NCBI RefSeq assembly: GCF_010211765.1
Contig: NZ_PDWO01000024.1
Location: 1-34,693, forward strand
From: Pseudoxanthomonas kaohsiungensis
GTDB taxonomy: Bacteria > Pseudomonadota > Gammaproteobacteria > Xanthomonadales > Xanthomonadaceae
Reading direction: 5' to 3'
DNA: 34,693 bases
Shown here: in pieces, positions 17,480 through 24,417 of the stretch
Layout of the letters: every line of letters starts with the position of its first letter
How positions within the stretch are numbered: the stretch's first letter is position 1
The notes under the pieces: generated by a model
Told to the model about the DNA's origin: nothing
Seen by the model: the letters and a program-made list of their open reading frames with translations, nothing else
The model's database searches: none
Translations under genes and position numbers: made by a program

Positions 17480-18445
17480 ATGAAGATCTTCCCGCTGACC
17501 CTGATCCCCAACGACACCCGCATCGACTTCATGCGGATGCGCTGGGTGTCCCTGGCCATCGCCGCGCTGCTGTTCGCCGCCTCGATCGGCACCATCGTCC
17601 TCAATGGCTTCAACTACGCGCTGGACTTCACCGGCGGCACCGTGGTGGAGGTGCGCTTCGACCGCCCGGCGAGCATCGACGGGGTGCGCGAGCGCCTGGC
17701 CGACGCCGGCTACGAGGGCGCCCAGGTGCAGAGCTTCGGCAGCGGCACGGACCTGCTGGTCCGGCTGCAGCCGCGCGACGGCCAGACCACCACCGACGCC
17801 AACAACCGCACCGCCCAGGACGTGCTGGCCGCGGCCTCGCTGCCGGACAACCAGGCGCACCTGCTGCGCACCGAGTTCGTCGGCCCGCAGGTAGGCGACG
17901 AGCTGGCCCGCAACGGCCTGTACGCGGCGCTGTTCGTGGTGGTCGGCTTCCTGATCTACATCGGCTTCCGCTTCGAATGGAAGTTCGCGGTGGTCGCCAC
18001 CGTGACCACGCTGTTCGACGTGCTGGTGACGGCCGCGTTCTTCTCCTGGACCGGCCGCGACTTCGACCTGACCGTGCTCGCCGGCCTGCTGGCGGTGATG
18101 GGCTTCTCGATCAACGACACCATCGTCGTGTTCGACCGCGTCCGCGAGAACTTCCGCAGCCTGCGCGTGGAGCCGCTGGAGGTGATGAACCGCTCGATCA
18201 ACCAGACCCTGTCGCGCACCATCATCACCTCGCTGGTGTTCTTCCTGTCGGTGCTGGCGCTGTACCTGTACGGCGGCGGTTCGCTCGAAGGCCTGGCGCT
18301 GAGCCAGATGATCGGCGCGGTGATCGGCACCCTGTCTTCGATCTTCATCGCCTGCCCGATGCTGACGGTCGGCCCGCTGAAGGTGACCAAGCAGGACCTG
18401 CTGCCCAAGGCCAAGGACGAGGAGGCGCTGGCGCGCCGCCCCTGA
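17480..18445 (+). CDS. secF: Protein translocase subunit SecF
   Basis: 321 residues; partner of SecD in the inner membrane. Six transmembrane helices; YALDFTGGTVVEVRFDRP is the D-F-x-G-G periplasmic motif, and LAVMGFSINDTIVVFDRVREN with RTIITSLVFFLSVLALYL forms the proton-path helices. ATG 17480 with GGGAACGGAA upstream. Last gene of the operon: a strong intrinsic terminator follows 26 nt after the stop. Confidence 0.97.
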   Translation: MKIFPLTLIPNDTRIDFMRMRWVSLAIAALLFAASIGTIVLNGFNYALDFTGGTVVEVRFDRPASIDGVRERLADAGYEGAQVQSFGSGTDLLVRLQPRDGQTTTDANNRTAQDVLAAASLPDNQAHLLRTEFVGPQVGDELARNGLYAALFVVVGFLIYIGFRFEWKFAVVATVTTLFDVLVTAAFFSWTGRDFDLTVLAGLLAVMGFSINDTIVVFDRVRENFRSLRVEPLEVMNRSINQTLSRTIITSLVFFLSVLALYLYGGGSLEGLALSQMIGAVIGTLSSIFIACPMLTVGPLKVTKQDLLPKAKDEEALARRP

Positions 18446-18471
18446 TCCCGACCGTTGCCCTGCAAGCAAAG

Positions 18472-18501
18472 GAAGGCCGCCGTTAGGCGGCCTTTTTTTT
18501 T
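18472..18501 (+). terminator. Rho-independent terminator after secF
   Basis: Stem AAGGCCGCC / GGCGGCCTT with loop GTTA, followed by a run of T to 18501. Textbook shape; it ends the yajC-secDF unit and separates it from the torF-kdp genes. Confidence 0.96.
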
Positions 18502-18520
18502 TGGCCGGAAGGCTGCCCTG

Positions 18521-18657
18521 GGACAATCGCGGGCTTCGGGGTTGCGACGGTTGTTTACGGGGAATTTACGCTTCCCGCGCGGCGGCCGATGGAGGCTTTA
18601 CGGGGCAGGGGACCAGACTTTCGCCATCGGCGGAATCCCTCCGCCCGGACTACGTCA
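18521..18657 (+). promoter_or_regulatory. Promoter and structured leader of the torF-kdp operon
   Basis: A -10-like GACAAT lies at 18521-18526. The leader can form GGGAA / TTCCC (18560-18564, 18572-18576), then either a long stem GCCGATGG / CCATCGGC (18585-18592 with 18624-18631) or a local hairpin GGCGGA / TCCGCC (18629-18634 with 18640-18645). The last two share bases 18629-18631 and so exclude each other; the second lies 13 bases before the torF start. This is what a regulatory leader would look like, but I recognise no known riboswitch class. Confidence 0.4.
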
Positions 18658-19371
18658 ATGACCTCCCTGCTTCGCGCAACACGCTCCACCCGCAGCGCCG
18701 GCATCCTGCCGGCCCTGCTCGCCCTGGCCTTCGTTCCTGCCGCCCACGCGGTCACCGTGGGCGGTTCGGCCGCCCTGGGGACCGACTACGTCTGGCGCGG
18801 CACCACCCAGACCCAGGGCGACCCGGCCGTGCAGGCCGGCGTGCGCGTGGCCGCCGACAACGGGCTGTATGCGTCGGTCTGGGGATCCAACGTCGAATTC
18901 GCCCCCGAAACGCGCGCCAGCTCCGAGCTGGACTTCATCGCCGGCTGGAGCGGTGACCTCTCCGACGACTTCGCCCTGGACGTGAACCTGACCCACTACG
19001 CGTACCCGTCCACCACCGTCGATCTCGACTGGACCGAGCTGCTGGCCACGGCCACCTGGAAGGGCAACGCCTGGCTGCAGGCGGGCTGGTCGAACGATGC
19101 GCTGGCCAGCGGCGAGGCGGGCACCTACGCGCAGCTGGGAGGGCGCCTGCCGCTGGGCGATGCCTTCCGCATCGAAGGCGCGGTCGGCCACTACTGGCTC
19201 GAGGACGCCCATGGCGAAAGCTACTCGCATGCGCAGCTGGGCGCGGTGTGGGCGTTCAGGGCCCCGTTCGAGCTGCGGGTGACCGCGCACGACACCGACG
19301 GCGGCGCGGAGCGCCTGTTCCCCGGCCTGGCCGGCTCGCGCCTCGAAGCGGCGCTGCAGGCCTCGTTCTGA
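18658..19371 (+). CDS. TorF-family putative porin
   Basis: 237-residue outer-membrane beta-barrel of the TIGR02001/TorF type. The signal peptide ends AFVPAAHA (about residue 31). The mature part starts VTVGGSAALGTDYVWRGTTQTQGDPAVQAGV, i.e. the family signature TDYVWRGTTQTQ followed by alternating strands (ELDFIAGWSGDLSDDFALDV, LDWTELLATATW) and a C-terminal aromatic ending in F. ATG 18658 is chosen because it fits the signal peptide. Only 3 nt separate its stop from the kdpF-like start, so it is the first gene of the kdp operon and may let potassium or counter-ions through the outer membrane; that role is inferred. Confidence 0.85.
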   Translation: MTSLLRATRSTRSAGILPALLALAFVPAAHAVTVGGSAALGTDYVWRGTTQTQGDPAVQAGVRVAADNGLYASVWGSNVEFAPETRASSELDFIAGWSGDLSDDFALDVNLTHYAYPSTTVDLDWTELLATATWKGNAWLQAGWSNDALASGEAGTYAQLGGRLPLGDAFRIEGAVGHYWLEDAHGESYSHAQLGAVWAFRAPFELRVTAHDTDGGAERLFPGLAGSRLEAALQASF

Positions 19372-19374
19372 GCC

Positions 19375-19545
19375 ATGGCCATGTGGATGGACATGGTCCA
19401 CCTGCTGTTGGCGCTGGCGTTCCTTTTCGCCGGCGCCGGCTTGCTGTTCCTGCTCCTGACACGTCACACCAACTCCCGCAGCGCGGGCTCTTCCCGTCAC
19501 ATCGCCGCCCGCAGGGCGGGCTCTCTCCCGAGGCGTAAGCCATGA
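19375..19545 (+). CDS. kdpF: KdpF-like small membrane subunit with extended tail
   Basis: 56 residues; one transmembrane helix (about 8-28, [21 protein letters not shown]) in the position where kdpF, a ~29-residue lipid-like stabiliser of KdpABC, always lies. Its stop overlaps the kdpA start as ATGA, which points to coupled translation. The tail (31-56, basic and Ser/Arg-rich) is not part of normal KdpF: it is coded by two similar units starting at 19475 and 19508, each a CCCGC-NNN-GCGGG hairpin, 33 bases apart. No sequence match to KdpF beyond size and topology, hence moderate confidence. Confidence 0.6.
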   Translation: MAMWMDMVHLLLALAFLFAGAGLLFLLLTRHTNSRSAGSSRHIAARRAGSLPRRKP

Positions 19546-21374
19546 TCGAGTTCTTCACCGTTTTTGCGCTCGCCATCGCGCTGGGCTGGCCGCTGGGCCG
19601 TTACCTGGCCGCGGTGATGCGTGGCGCGCCGATGCGCGTCGACCGGCTGTTCGGCTGGATCGAGCGGCCGCTTTACCGACTGTTCGGCACCGACCCGGCG
19701 CGGGGCATGGACTGGAAGGCCTATGCCACGGCCTTCCTGGCCAGCAACGTGGTGCTGGGCGGCATCGTCTGGATCGTGCTGATGACCCAGGCCTGGCTGC
19801 CGTTCAATCCCAACGAAGCGCCGAACATGCGCTGGGACCTGGCCCTGCACACCATGGTCTCGTTCCTCACCAACACCAACCAGCAGCACTACTCCGGGCA
19901 GGCGCAGCTCTCGTTCCTGTCGCACGCGATGTGCATCACCGGCCTGCAGGTGGTCACGCCGATGATGGGCCTGGCCCTGGTGGTGGCGACGCTGCGCGGC
20001 CTGTTCGGTGGGCGAGCGCCCGCGGGCGATGCCCTATCGGCATCGTCCGTGGCAGCGGGCGCCCGGCCATGGATGGCCGGGCAGGGCGATCCGCAGCCGG
20101 CCATGTTGCGCCATGGAGGGCAACAGCCGGATTCAATGGATCCGCGCCGAGCGATGCAGCAGTCCGGTGCAGCGGACCTCGACGTCGGCAACTACTGGGC
20201 CGACGTGCTGCGTCCCACGGTGCGCTTCATGCTGCCGCTGGCGCTGGCCTGGTCGCTCCTGCTGACCTGGCAGGGCGTGCCGGCCACGCTGCAGGGCGGG
20301 CCGGTGGCCGCGCCGGTCGACGCGCAGGCGGAGATGGCGGCGCAGAAGATTCCCCTGGGCCCGGTCGCGCCGATGGTGGCGATCAAGCAGCTGGGCACCA
20401 ACGGCGGCGGCTGGTACGGCCCCAACAGCGCCGTGCCGCTCGAGAATCCCACGCCGTTCTCGAACGTGCTGCAGACCCTGGCGCTGATCCTGGTGCCGGT
20501 GAGCGTGGCCTTCATGGTCAGTCCCTTCACCGGACGGCGGAAGTTCACCGCGCTGGTGTTCGGCACGATGCTGGGCATGTCGCTGGTCTCCACCGGCCTG
20601 GCCATGTGGTCGGAGGCGCATTCGTCCACCGCCGCCGACATCGCGTTGATGGAAGGCAAGGAGGTGCGCTTCGGCGCCGAGGCATCCGCGTTGTGGGCGA
20701 CGCTGACCACGCAGACCTCCAATGGCTCGGTCAACTCGATGCACGATTCGCTGGCGCCGCTCACCGGGCTGGTCACCATCGGCAACATGCTGGTGAACTC
20801 GACCTGGGGCGGCATCGGCTGCGGATTGCAGCAGTTCCTGGTCTACCTGCTGCTGGCGGTGTTCCTGGCCGGCCTGATGACCGGGCGCACCCCGGAGCTG
20901 TTCGGGCGCAAGATCGAAGCCGGCGAGGTGAAGCTGCTGGCGGTGCTGGTCGTGCTGCAGCCGCTGGTGCTGCTGGGACTGACCGCGCTGGCCCTGGCGG
21001 TGCCTTCGATCACCGGCAATTCCAATCCGTCCTTCCACGGCATCAGCCAGGTGTTCTACGAGTACACCTCGGCCTTCGCCAACAACGGTTCCGGCTTCGA
21101 AGGCCTGGGCGATGCGACTTACTGGTGGAACCTCAGCTGCGTGGTGGTGCTGGCCCTGGGCCGCTACCCGGCGCTGATCATCCCGCTGGTGATCGCCGCG
21201 CGCCTCGGCGCCAAGCGCGCCGCCGTTGCCGATGGCCCGGGCACGCTGCAGGTGGAAACCCCCACCTTCGCCCTGACCCTGGTCGCCGTGATCGTGATCC
21301 TGACCCTGTTGCAGTTCATGCCCGCGCTGGTGCTCGGTCCGGTGGCCGACCACCTCTCGCTGGCGATGTCCTGA
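19542..21374 (+). CDS. kdpA: Potassium-transporting ATPase subunit KdpA, with in-frame insertion
   Basis: Potassium-binding and translocating subunit of the KdpFABC pump (inner membrane). 610 residues against about 557-570 in the family. Selectivity-filter loops are intact: [46 protein letters not shown] and [13 protein letters not shown]. The excess is one block of about 55 residues (roughly 156-212, [20 protein letters not shown] to MQQSGAAD) in a cytoplasmic loop between LRGLF and [14 protein letters not shown]. That DNA (about 20008-20178) is made of small palindromes and looks like a repeat captured in frame. Because the rest is intact and in an intact operon, the protein is probably functional. 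Confidence 0.96.
   Translation: MIEFFTVFALAIALGWPLGRYLAAVMRGAPMRVDRLFGWIERPLYRLFGTDPARGMDWKAYATAFLASNVVLGGIVWIVLMTQAWLPFNPNEAPNMRWDLALHTMVSFLTNTNQQHYSGQAQLSFLSHAMCITGLQVVTPMMGLALVVATLRGLFGGRAPAGDALSASSVAAGARPWMAGQGDPQPAMLRHGGQQPDSMDPRRAMQQSGAADLDVGNYWADVLRPTVRFMLPLALAWSLLLTWQGVPATLQGGPVAAPVDAQAEMAAQKIPLGPVAPMVAIKQLGTNGGGWYGPNSAVPLENPTPFSNVLQTLALILVPVSVAFMVSPFTGRRKFTALVFGTMLGMSLVSTGLAMWSEAHSSTAADIALMEGKEVRFGAEASALWATLTTQTSNGSVNSMHDSLAPLTGLVTIGNMLVNSTWGGIGCGLQQFLVYLLLAVFLAGLMTGRTPELFGRKIEAGEVKLLAVLVVLQPLVLLGLTALALAVPSITGNSNPSFHGISQVFYEYTSAFANNGSGFEGLGDATYWWNLSCVVVLALGRYPALIIPLVIAARLGAKRAAVADGPGTLQVETPTFALTLVAVIVILTLLQFMPALVLGPVADHLSLAMS
20011..20178. repeat. Palindrome-rich insert inside kdpA
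   Basis: Contains CGATGCC / GGCATCG (20027-20045), CCCGGCCAT-GG-ATGGCCGGG (20062-20081) and TGTTGC / GCAACA (20104-20125). Not related to palindromes A, B or C. Its length keeps the kdpA frame. Confidence 0.65.
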
Positions 21375-21385
21375 GGAAACCCCCC

Positions 21386-23494
21386 ATGAACCAATCTGTC
21401 ATCCCAGGCGATCGTGCTGCGTCCGGCAGCGCCGCGGCCGGCCATGCCCACGCGCATTCGCGCACCCGCACGGCCGTGCTCGACGGCGCCGGCTTGCGCA
21501 GCGCCATCGCCAGCTCCTTCGTCAAACTCGCCCCGCGCCATGCCTTCGCCAACCCGGTGATGGCCGTGGTCTGGCTGGGCACGCTGCTCACCGCCGGCCT
21601 GACCCTGGCCGGCAAGGCCAGCTCGCCTGCACTGGGCTGGGCGGTCACCGCGCTGCTGTTCGCCACCGTGCTGTTCGCCAACTTCGCCGAGGCGGTGGCC
21701 GAGGCCCGAGGTCGCGGCCAGGCCGCTTCGCTGCGGCGTGCGCGCAAGGACCTGGTGGCGCGCCGGGTCAACACCGTGCTGGGCGGTGCCGAGGCGCGCA
21801 TTCCCGCCGCCGAGCTGCGTCCCGGCGACTACGTGATCGTCTCGGCCGGCGACCAAGTCCCGGCCGACGGCGAGATCGTGCGCGGACTGGCCACCATCAA
21901 CGAATCGGCCGTCACCGGCGAATCGGCACCGGTGCTGCGCGAGGCCGGCACCGACCGGTCCGGCGTGATCGGCGGCACCCACGTGCTGTCCGACGAGATC
22001 GTGGTCAGGATCACCGCCGAGCCCGGCCACAGCTTCCTGGACCGGATGATCTCGCTGGTGGAAGGCGCCAACCGGCAGAAGACCCCGAACGAGATCGCGC
22101 TGGGCCTGCTGCTGGCGACGATGACCCTGACCTTCCTGGTCGTGGTGGCGACCCTGCCATTCATCGCCGGCTTCGTCGGCGCCACCCTCGATCCGCTGCT
22201 GCTGGTGGCGCTGCTGGTCTGCCTGATCCCGACCACGATCAGCGGCCTGCTGCCGGCGATCGGCATCGCCGGCATGAACCGCGCGCTGGCCTCGAACGTG
22301 CTGGCCAAGTCGGGCAAGGCGGTGGAAGTGGCCGGCGACGTGGACGTGCTGCTGCTGGACAAGACCGGGACGATCACCCACGGCGACCGCCAGGCCACCG
22401 CGTTCCATGCCCTGGCCGGGGTCGACGACACGCAGTTGCGCGAAGCCGCGCTGCTGGCCTCGCTGGCCGACCCGACCCCCGAGGGAAAGTCGATCGTCAG
22501 GCTGGCGCGCGTGCCCGGCGCCCCGCTCGACGAGCCGGCCGGTGCGCAGTTCGTCCCGTTCAGCGCGCAGACCCGCATGTCGGGCGTGGACATCGCGTCC
22601 CCTGGAAGCGCCGCCCGCAGCATCCGCAAGGGCGCGATGGATGCGATCGTCCAGCACGTGCGCTCGCTGGGCGGGGACGTGCCCGCCGAACTGGTCGGCC
22701 GGGTCGAGCAGGTCGCGCGTGGCGGCGCCACCCCGCTGGTGGTCAGCGAAGGCCGCTACCTGCTGGGCGTGATCGAGCTGTCCGACGTGGTCAAGCACGG
22801 CATCAAGGAGAAGTTCGCGCAGATGCGGGCGATGGGCATCCGCACGGTGATGATCACCGGCGACAACCCGCTCACCGCCGCGGCCATCGCCGCCGAGGCG
22901 GGCGTGGACGACTACATCGCCCAGGCCCGTCCGGAGGACAAGCTGGCCCGCATCCGCCAGGAGCAGGCCGGTGGCCGCCTGGTGGCGATGGTCGGCGACG
23001 GCACCAACGACGCGCCGGCGCTGGCCCAGGCCGACGTCGGCCTGGCGATGAACTCGGGCACCCAGGCGGCCAAGGAGGCCGGCAACATGGTCGACCTGGA
23101 CTCCGATCCGGCCAAGCTGCTGGAAGTGGTGCGGGTGGGCAAGCAGCAGCTGGTCACGCGCGGTGCGTTGACCACCTTCTCGCTGGCCAACGACGTGTCC
23201 AAGTACTTCGCGATCCTGCCGGCGCTGTTCGCCGCGGCCATCCCTTCGCTGGCCGCGCTGGACGTCATGCGCCTGTCCAGCCCGACCAACGCGGTGCTCG
23301 CGGCGCTGGTCTTCAACGCCATCATCATCCCGCTGCTGATTCCGCTGGCGCTGCGCGGCGTGCGCTTCCGCCCGGCCAGTGCGACCGCGCTGCTGCGCAG
23401 GAACATGCTGGTCTACGGCGTCGGCGGCGTGCTGCTGCCGTTCGCCGCGATCAAGCTGATCGACATGCTGCTGGCGGCCACCGTCGGCGCCTGA
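21386..23494 (+). CDS. kdpB: Potassium-transporting ATPase subunit KdpB
   Basis: P-type ATPase catalytic subunit, 702 residues. [15 protein letters not shown] carries the phosphorylated D325; [12 protein letters not shown] is the actuator loop; [21 protein letters not shown] is the transmembrane segment with the conserved Pro; [11 protein letters not shown] and [21 protein letters not shown] are nucleotide-binding and hinge motifs. The first ~35 residues (His/Ala-rich [14 protein letters not shown]) extend beyond the E. coli start; ATG 21386 has GAGG upstream. 11 nt after kdpA. All catalytic motifs are present. Confidence 0.97.
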   Translation: MNQSVIPGDRAASGSAAAGHAHAHSRTRTAVLDGAGLRSAIASSFVKLAPRHAFANPVMAVVWLGTLLTAGLTLAGKASSPALGWAVTALLFATVLFANFAEAVAEARGRGQAASLRRARKDLVARRVNTVLGGAEARIPAAELRPGDYVIVSAGDQVPADGEIVRGLATINESAVTGESAPVLREAGTDRSGVIGGTHVLSDEIVVRITAEPGHSFLDRMISLVEGANRQKTPNEIALGLLLATMTLTFLVVVATLPFIAGFVGATLDPLLLVALLVCLIPTTISGLLPAIGIAGMNRALASNVLAKSGKAVEVAGDVDVLLLDKTGTITHGDRQATAFHALAGVDDTQLREAALLASLADPTPEGKSIVRLARVPGAPLDEPAGAQFVPFSAQTRMSGVDIASPGSAARSIRKGAMDAIVQHVRSLGGDVPAELVGRVEQVARGGATPLVVSEGRYLLGVIELSDVVKHGIKEKFAQMRAMGIRTVMITGDNPLTAAAIAAEAGVDDYIAQARPEDKLARIRQEQAGGRLVAMVGDGTNDAPALAQADVGLAMNSGTQAAKEAGNMVDLDSDPAKLLEVVRVGKQQLVTRGALTTFSLANDVSKYFAILPALFAAAIPSLAALDVMRLSSPTNAVLAALVFNAIIIPLLIPLALRGVRFRPASATALLRRNMLVYGVGGVLLPFAAIKLIDMLLAATVGA

Positions 23495-23502
23495 ACGATG
23501 CG

Positions 23503-23533
23503 CCGGGCCGTGCGGTTGAACCGCGCGGCCCGG
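23503..23533. other. Hairpin between kdpB and kdpC
   Basis: CCGGGCCG-T-GCGG / CCGC-G-CGGCCCGG with loop TTGAA, between the kdpB stop and the kdpC ribosome site. Followed by A residues, not T, so it is more likely to stabilise mRNA ends or tune kdpC expression than to terminate. Confidence 0.6.
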
Positions 23534-23555
23534 CCCAAAAAAAGGACATCCTTCC

Positions 23556-24206
23556 ATGACAACCGAACTTTCCCCTGTTCCGGCCGGCGCCAATGCGGCG
23601 ATGGCGTCCGGGTCCCCGCTGCGCGGCGCCATCGGCCTGGCGCTGGTCTCCCTGCTGGGCTTCGGCCTGGCCTATGCGATGGCGGCCGTGGGCGCCGGCC
23701 AGCTGCTGTTCCCGCAAACCGCCTCGGGCAGCCTGCTCGAACGCGACGGCAAGGTGGTCGGCTCCCGCCTGGTCGCGCAGCCCTTCACCGGCGACGGCTG
23801 GTTCCAGCCGCGTCCGTCGGCGGCCCGCTACGACCTGATGGCGCTGGCCGGCAGCAACCAGGCGCGGACCAATCCGGACCTGCGTGCCCGGGTCGAGGTA
23901 GCGCGCAGCGCCGTGGCCGCGCGCGAAGGCGTCGATCCGGCCAGCGTGCCGGGCGACCTGGCGACCCAGTCCGGCGGCGGCATCGATCCGCACGTCACGC
24001 CGGAGGCGGCCGCGATCCAGGTCGCGCGGGTGGCCCGTGCGCGCGGGCTGGCGCCGGAGCAGGTCCGGCAGTTGCTGGCCGCGCACGTGGAAGCGCCGCA
24101 GTTCGGCCTGTTCGGCCAGCCGCGGGTGAACGTGCTCGAACTCAACCTGGCGCTGGACGCCCTGGCGCCGGCCGCCGTGCCGACGGAGCAGGGCGATGAA
24201 CGATAA
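23556..24206 (+). CDS. kdpC: Potassium-transporting ATPase subunit KdpC
   Basis: 216-residue KdpC, chaperone-like subunit with one transmembrane helix (about 25-46, IGLALVSLLGFGLAYAMAA) and a periplasmic domain. Conserved: GSLLERDGKVVGSRLVAQPF, DGWFQPRPSAARYD, TQSGGGIDPHVTPEAAAIQV split around SGGGIDPHVTP, and LNLALDAL near the end. ATG 23556 with AAAAAAAGGA upstream. Its last codons overlap the start of a small membrane-protein gene. Confidence 0.96.
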   Translation: MTTELSPVPAGANAAMASGSPLRGAIGLALVSLLGFGLAYAMAAVGAGQLLFPQTASGSLLERDGKVVGSRLVAQPFTGDGWFQPRPSAARYDLMALAGSNQARTNPDLRARVEVARSAVAAREGVDPASVPGDLATQSGGGIDPHVTPEAAAIQVARVARARGLAPEQVRQLLAAHVEAPQFGLFGQPRVNVLELNLALDALAPAAVPTEQGDER

Positions 24207-24417
24207 CGACGGCAGATGTGCGCCGCCGGGGCACAAGCGCCGCTTCGCACGCCTGCGAGGCGGGCGGCTGCTCCGGGCAGCCATCTTCCTGTTCGCGCTG
24301 GCCTATGCGCTGGCGGTGACGGCAATGGCCGTGGCGATGGGCGGCGCCGATGCACAGCCGCTGGCCGGACGGGAAGGCTCCGGCTTGCCGGACATGCCCA
24401 CTAGACTGTCGCCATGA
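24196..24417 (+). CDS. Small single-span membrane protein between kdpC and kdpD
   Basis: 73 residues, no family recognised. A basic N-terminus (HKRRFARLRGGRLLR) precedes one transmembrane helix (about 28-49, AIFLFALAYALAVTAMAVAM), then a short polar tail, so it would sit N-in. Start overlaps the kdpC end by 11 nt, and its stop overlaps the kdpD start as ATGA; both argue for a translated, coupled gene. Third positions are mostly G or C, though two AGA codons are out of style. It could be a stabiliser like KdpF, or link the pump to the KdpD sensor; this is inference from position. Confidence 0.6.
   Translation: MNDNDGRCAPPGHKRRFARLRGGRLLRAAIFLFALAYALAVTAMAVAMGGADAQPLAGREGSGLPDMPTRLSP

Noticed and set aside
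19931-23494. 1187-codon open frame starting inside kdpA
   Set aside because: Its second half is the true kdpB frame; the part before 21386 is Ala/Gly/Arg-rich shadow of kdpA and contradicts the normal KdpB start with its ribosome site.
23503-23533. Terminator between kdpB and kdpC
   Set aside because: The hairpin is followed by A residues on the plus strand and has no T-run on either side; kdpC must be co-expressed with kdpB.
24385-24413. Separate promoter for kdpDE just before kdpD (TTGCCG, TAGACT)
   Set aside because: The hexamers are only 11 bases apart and the start point would fall at the kdpD ATG; the ATGA overlap argues for read-through translation instead.
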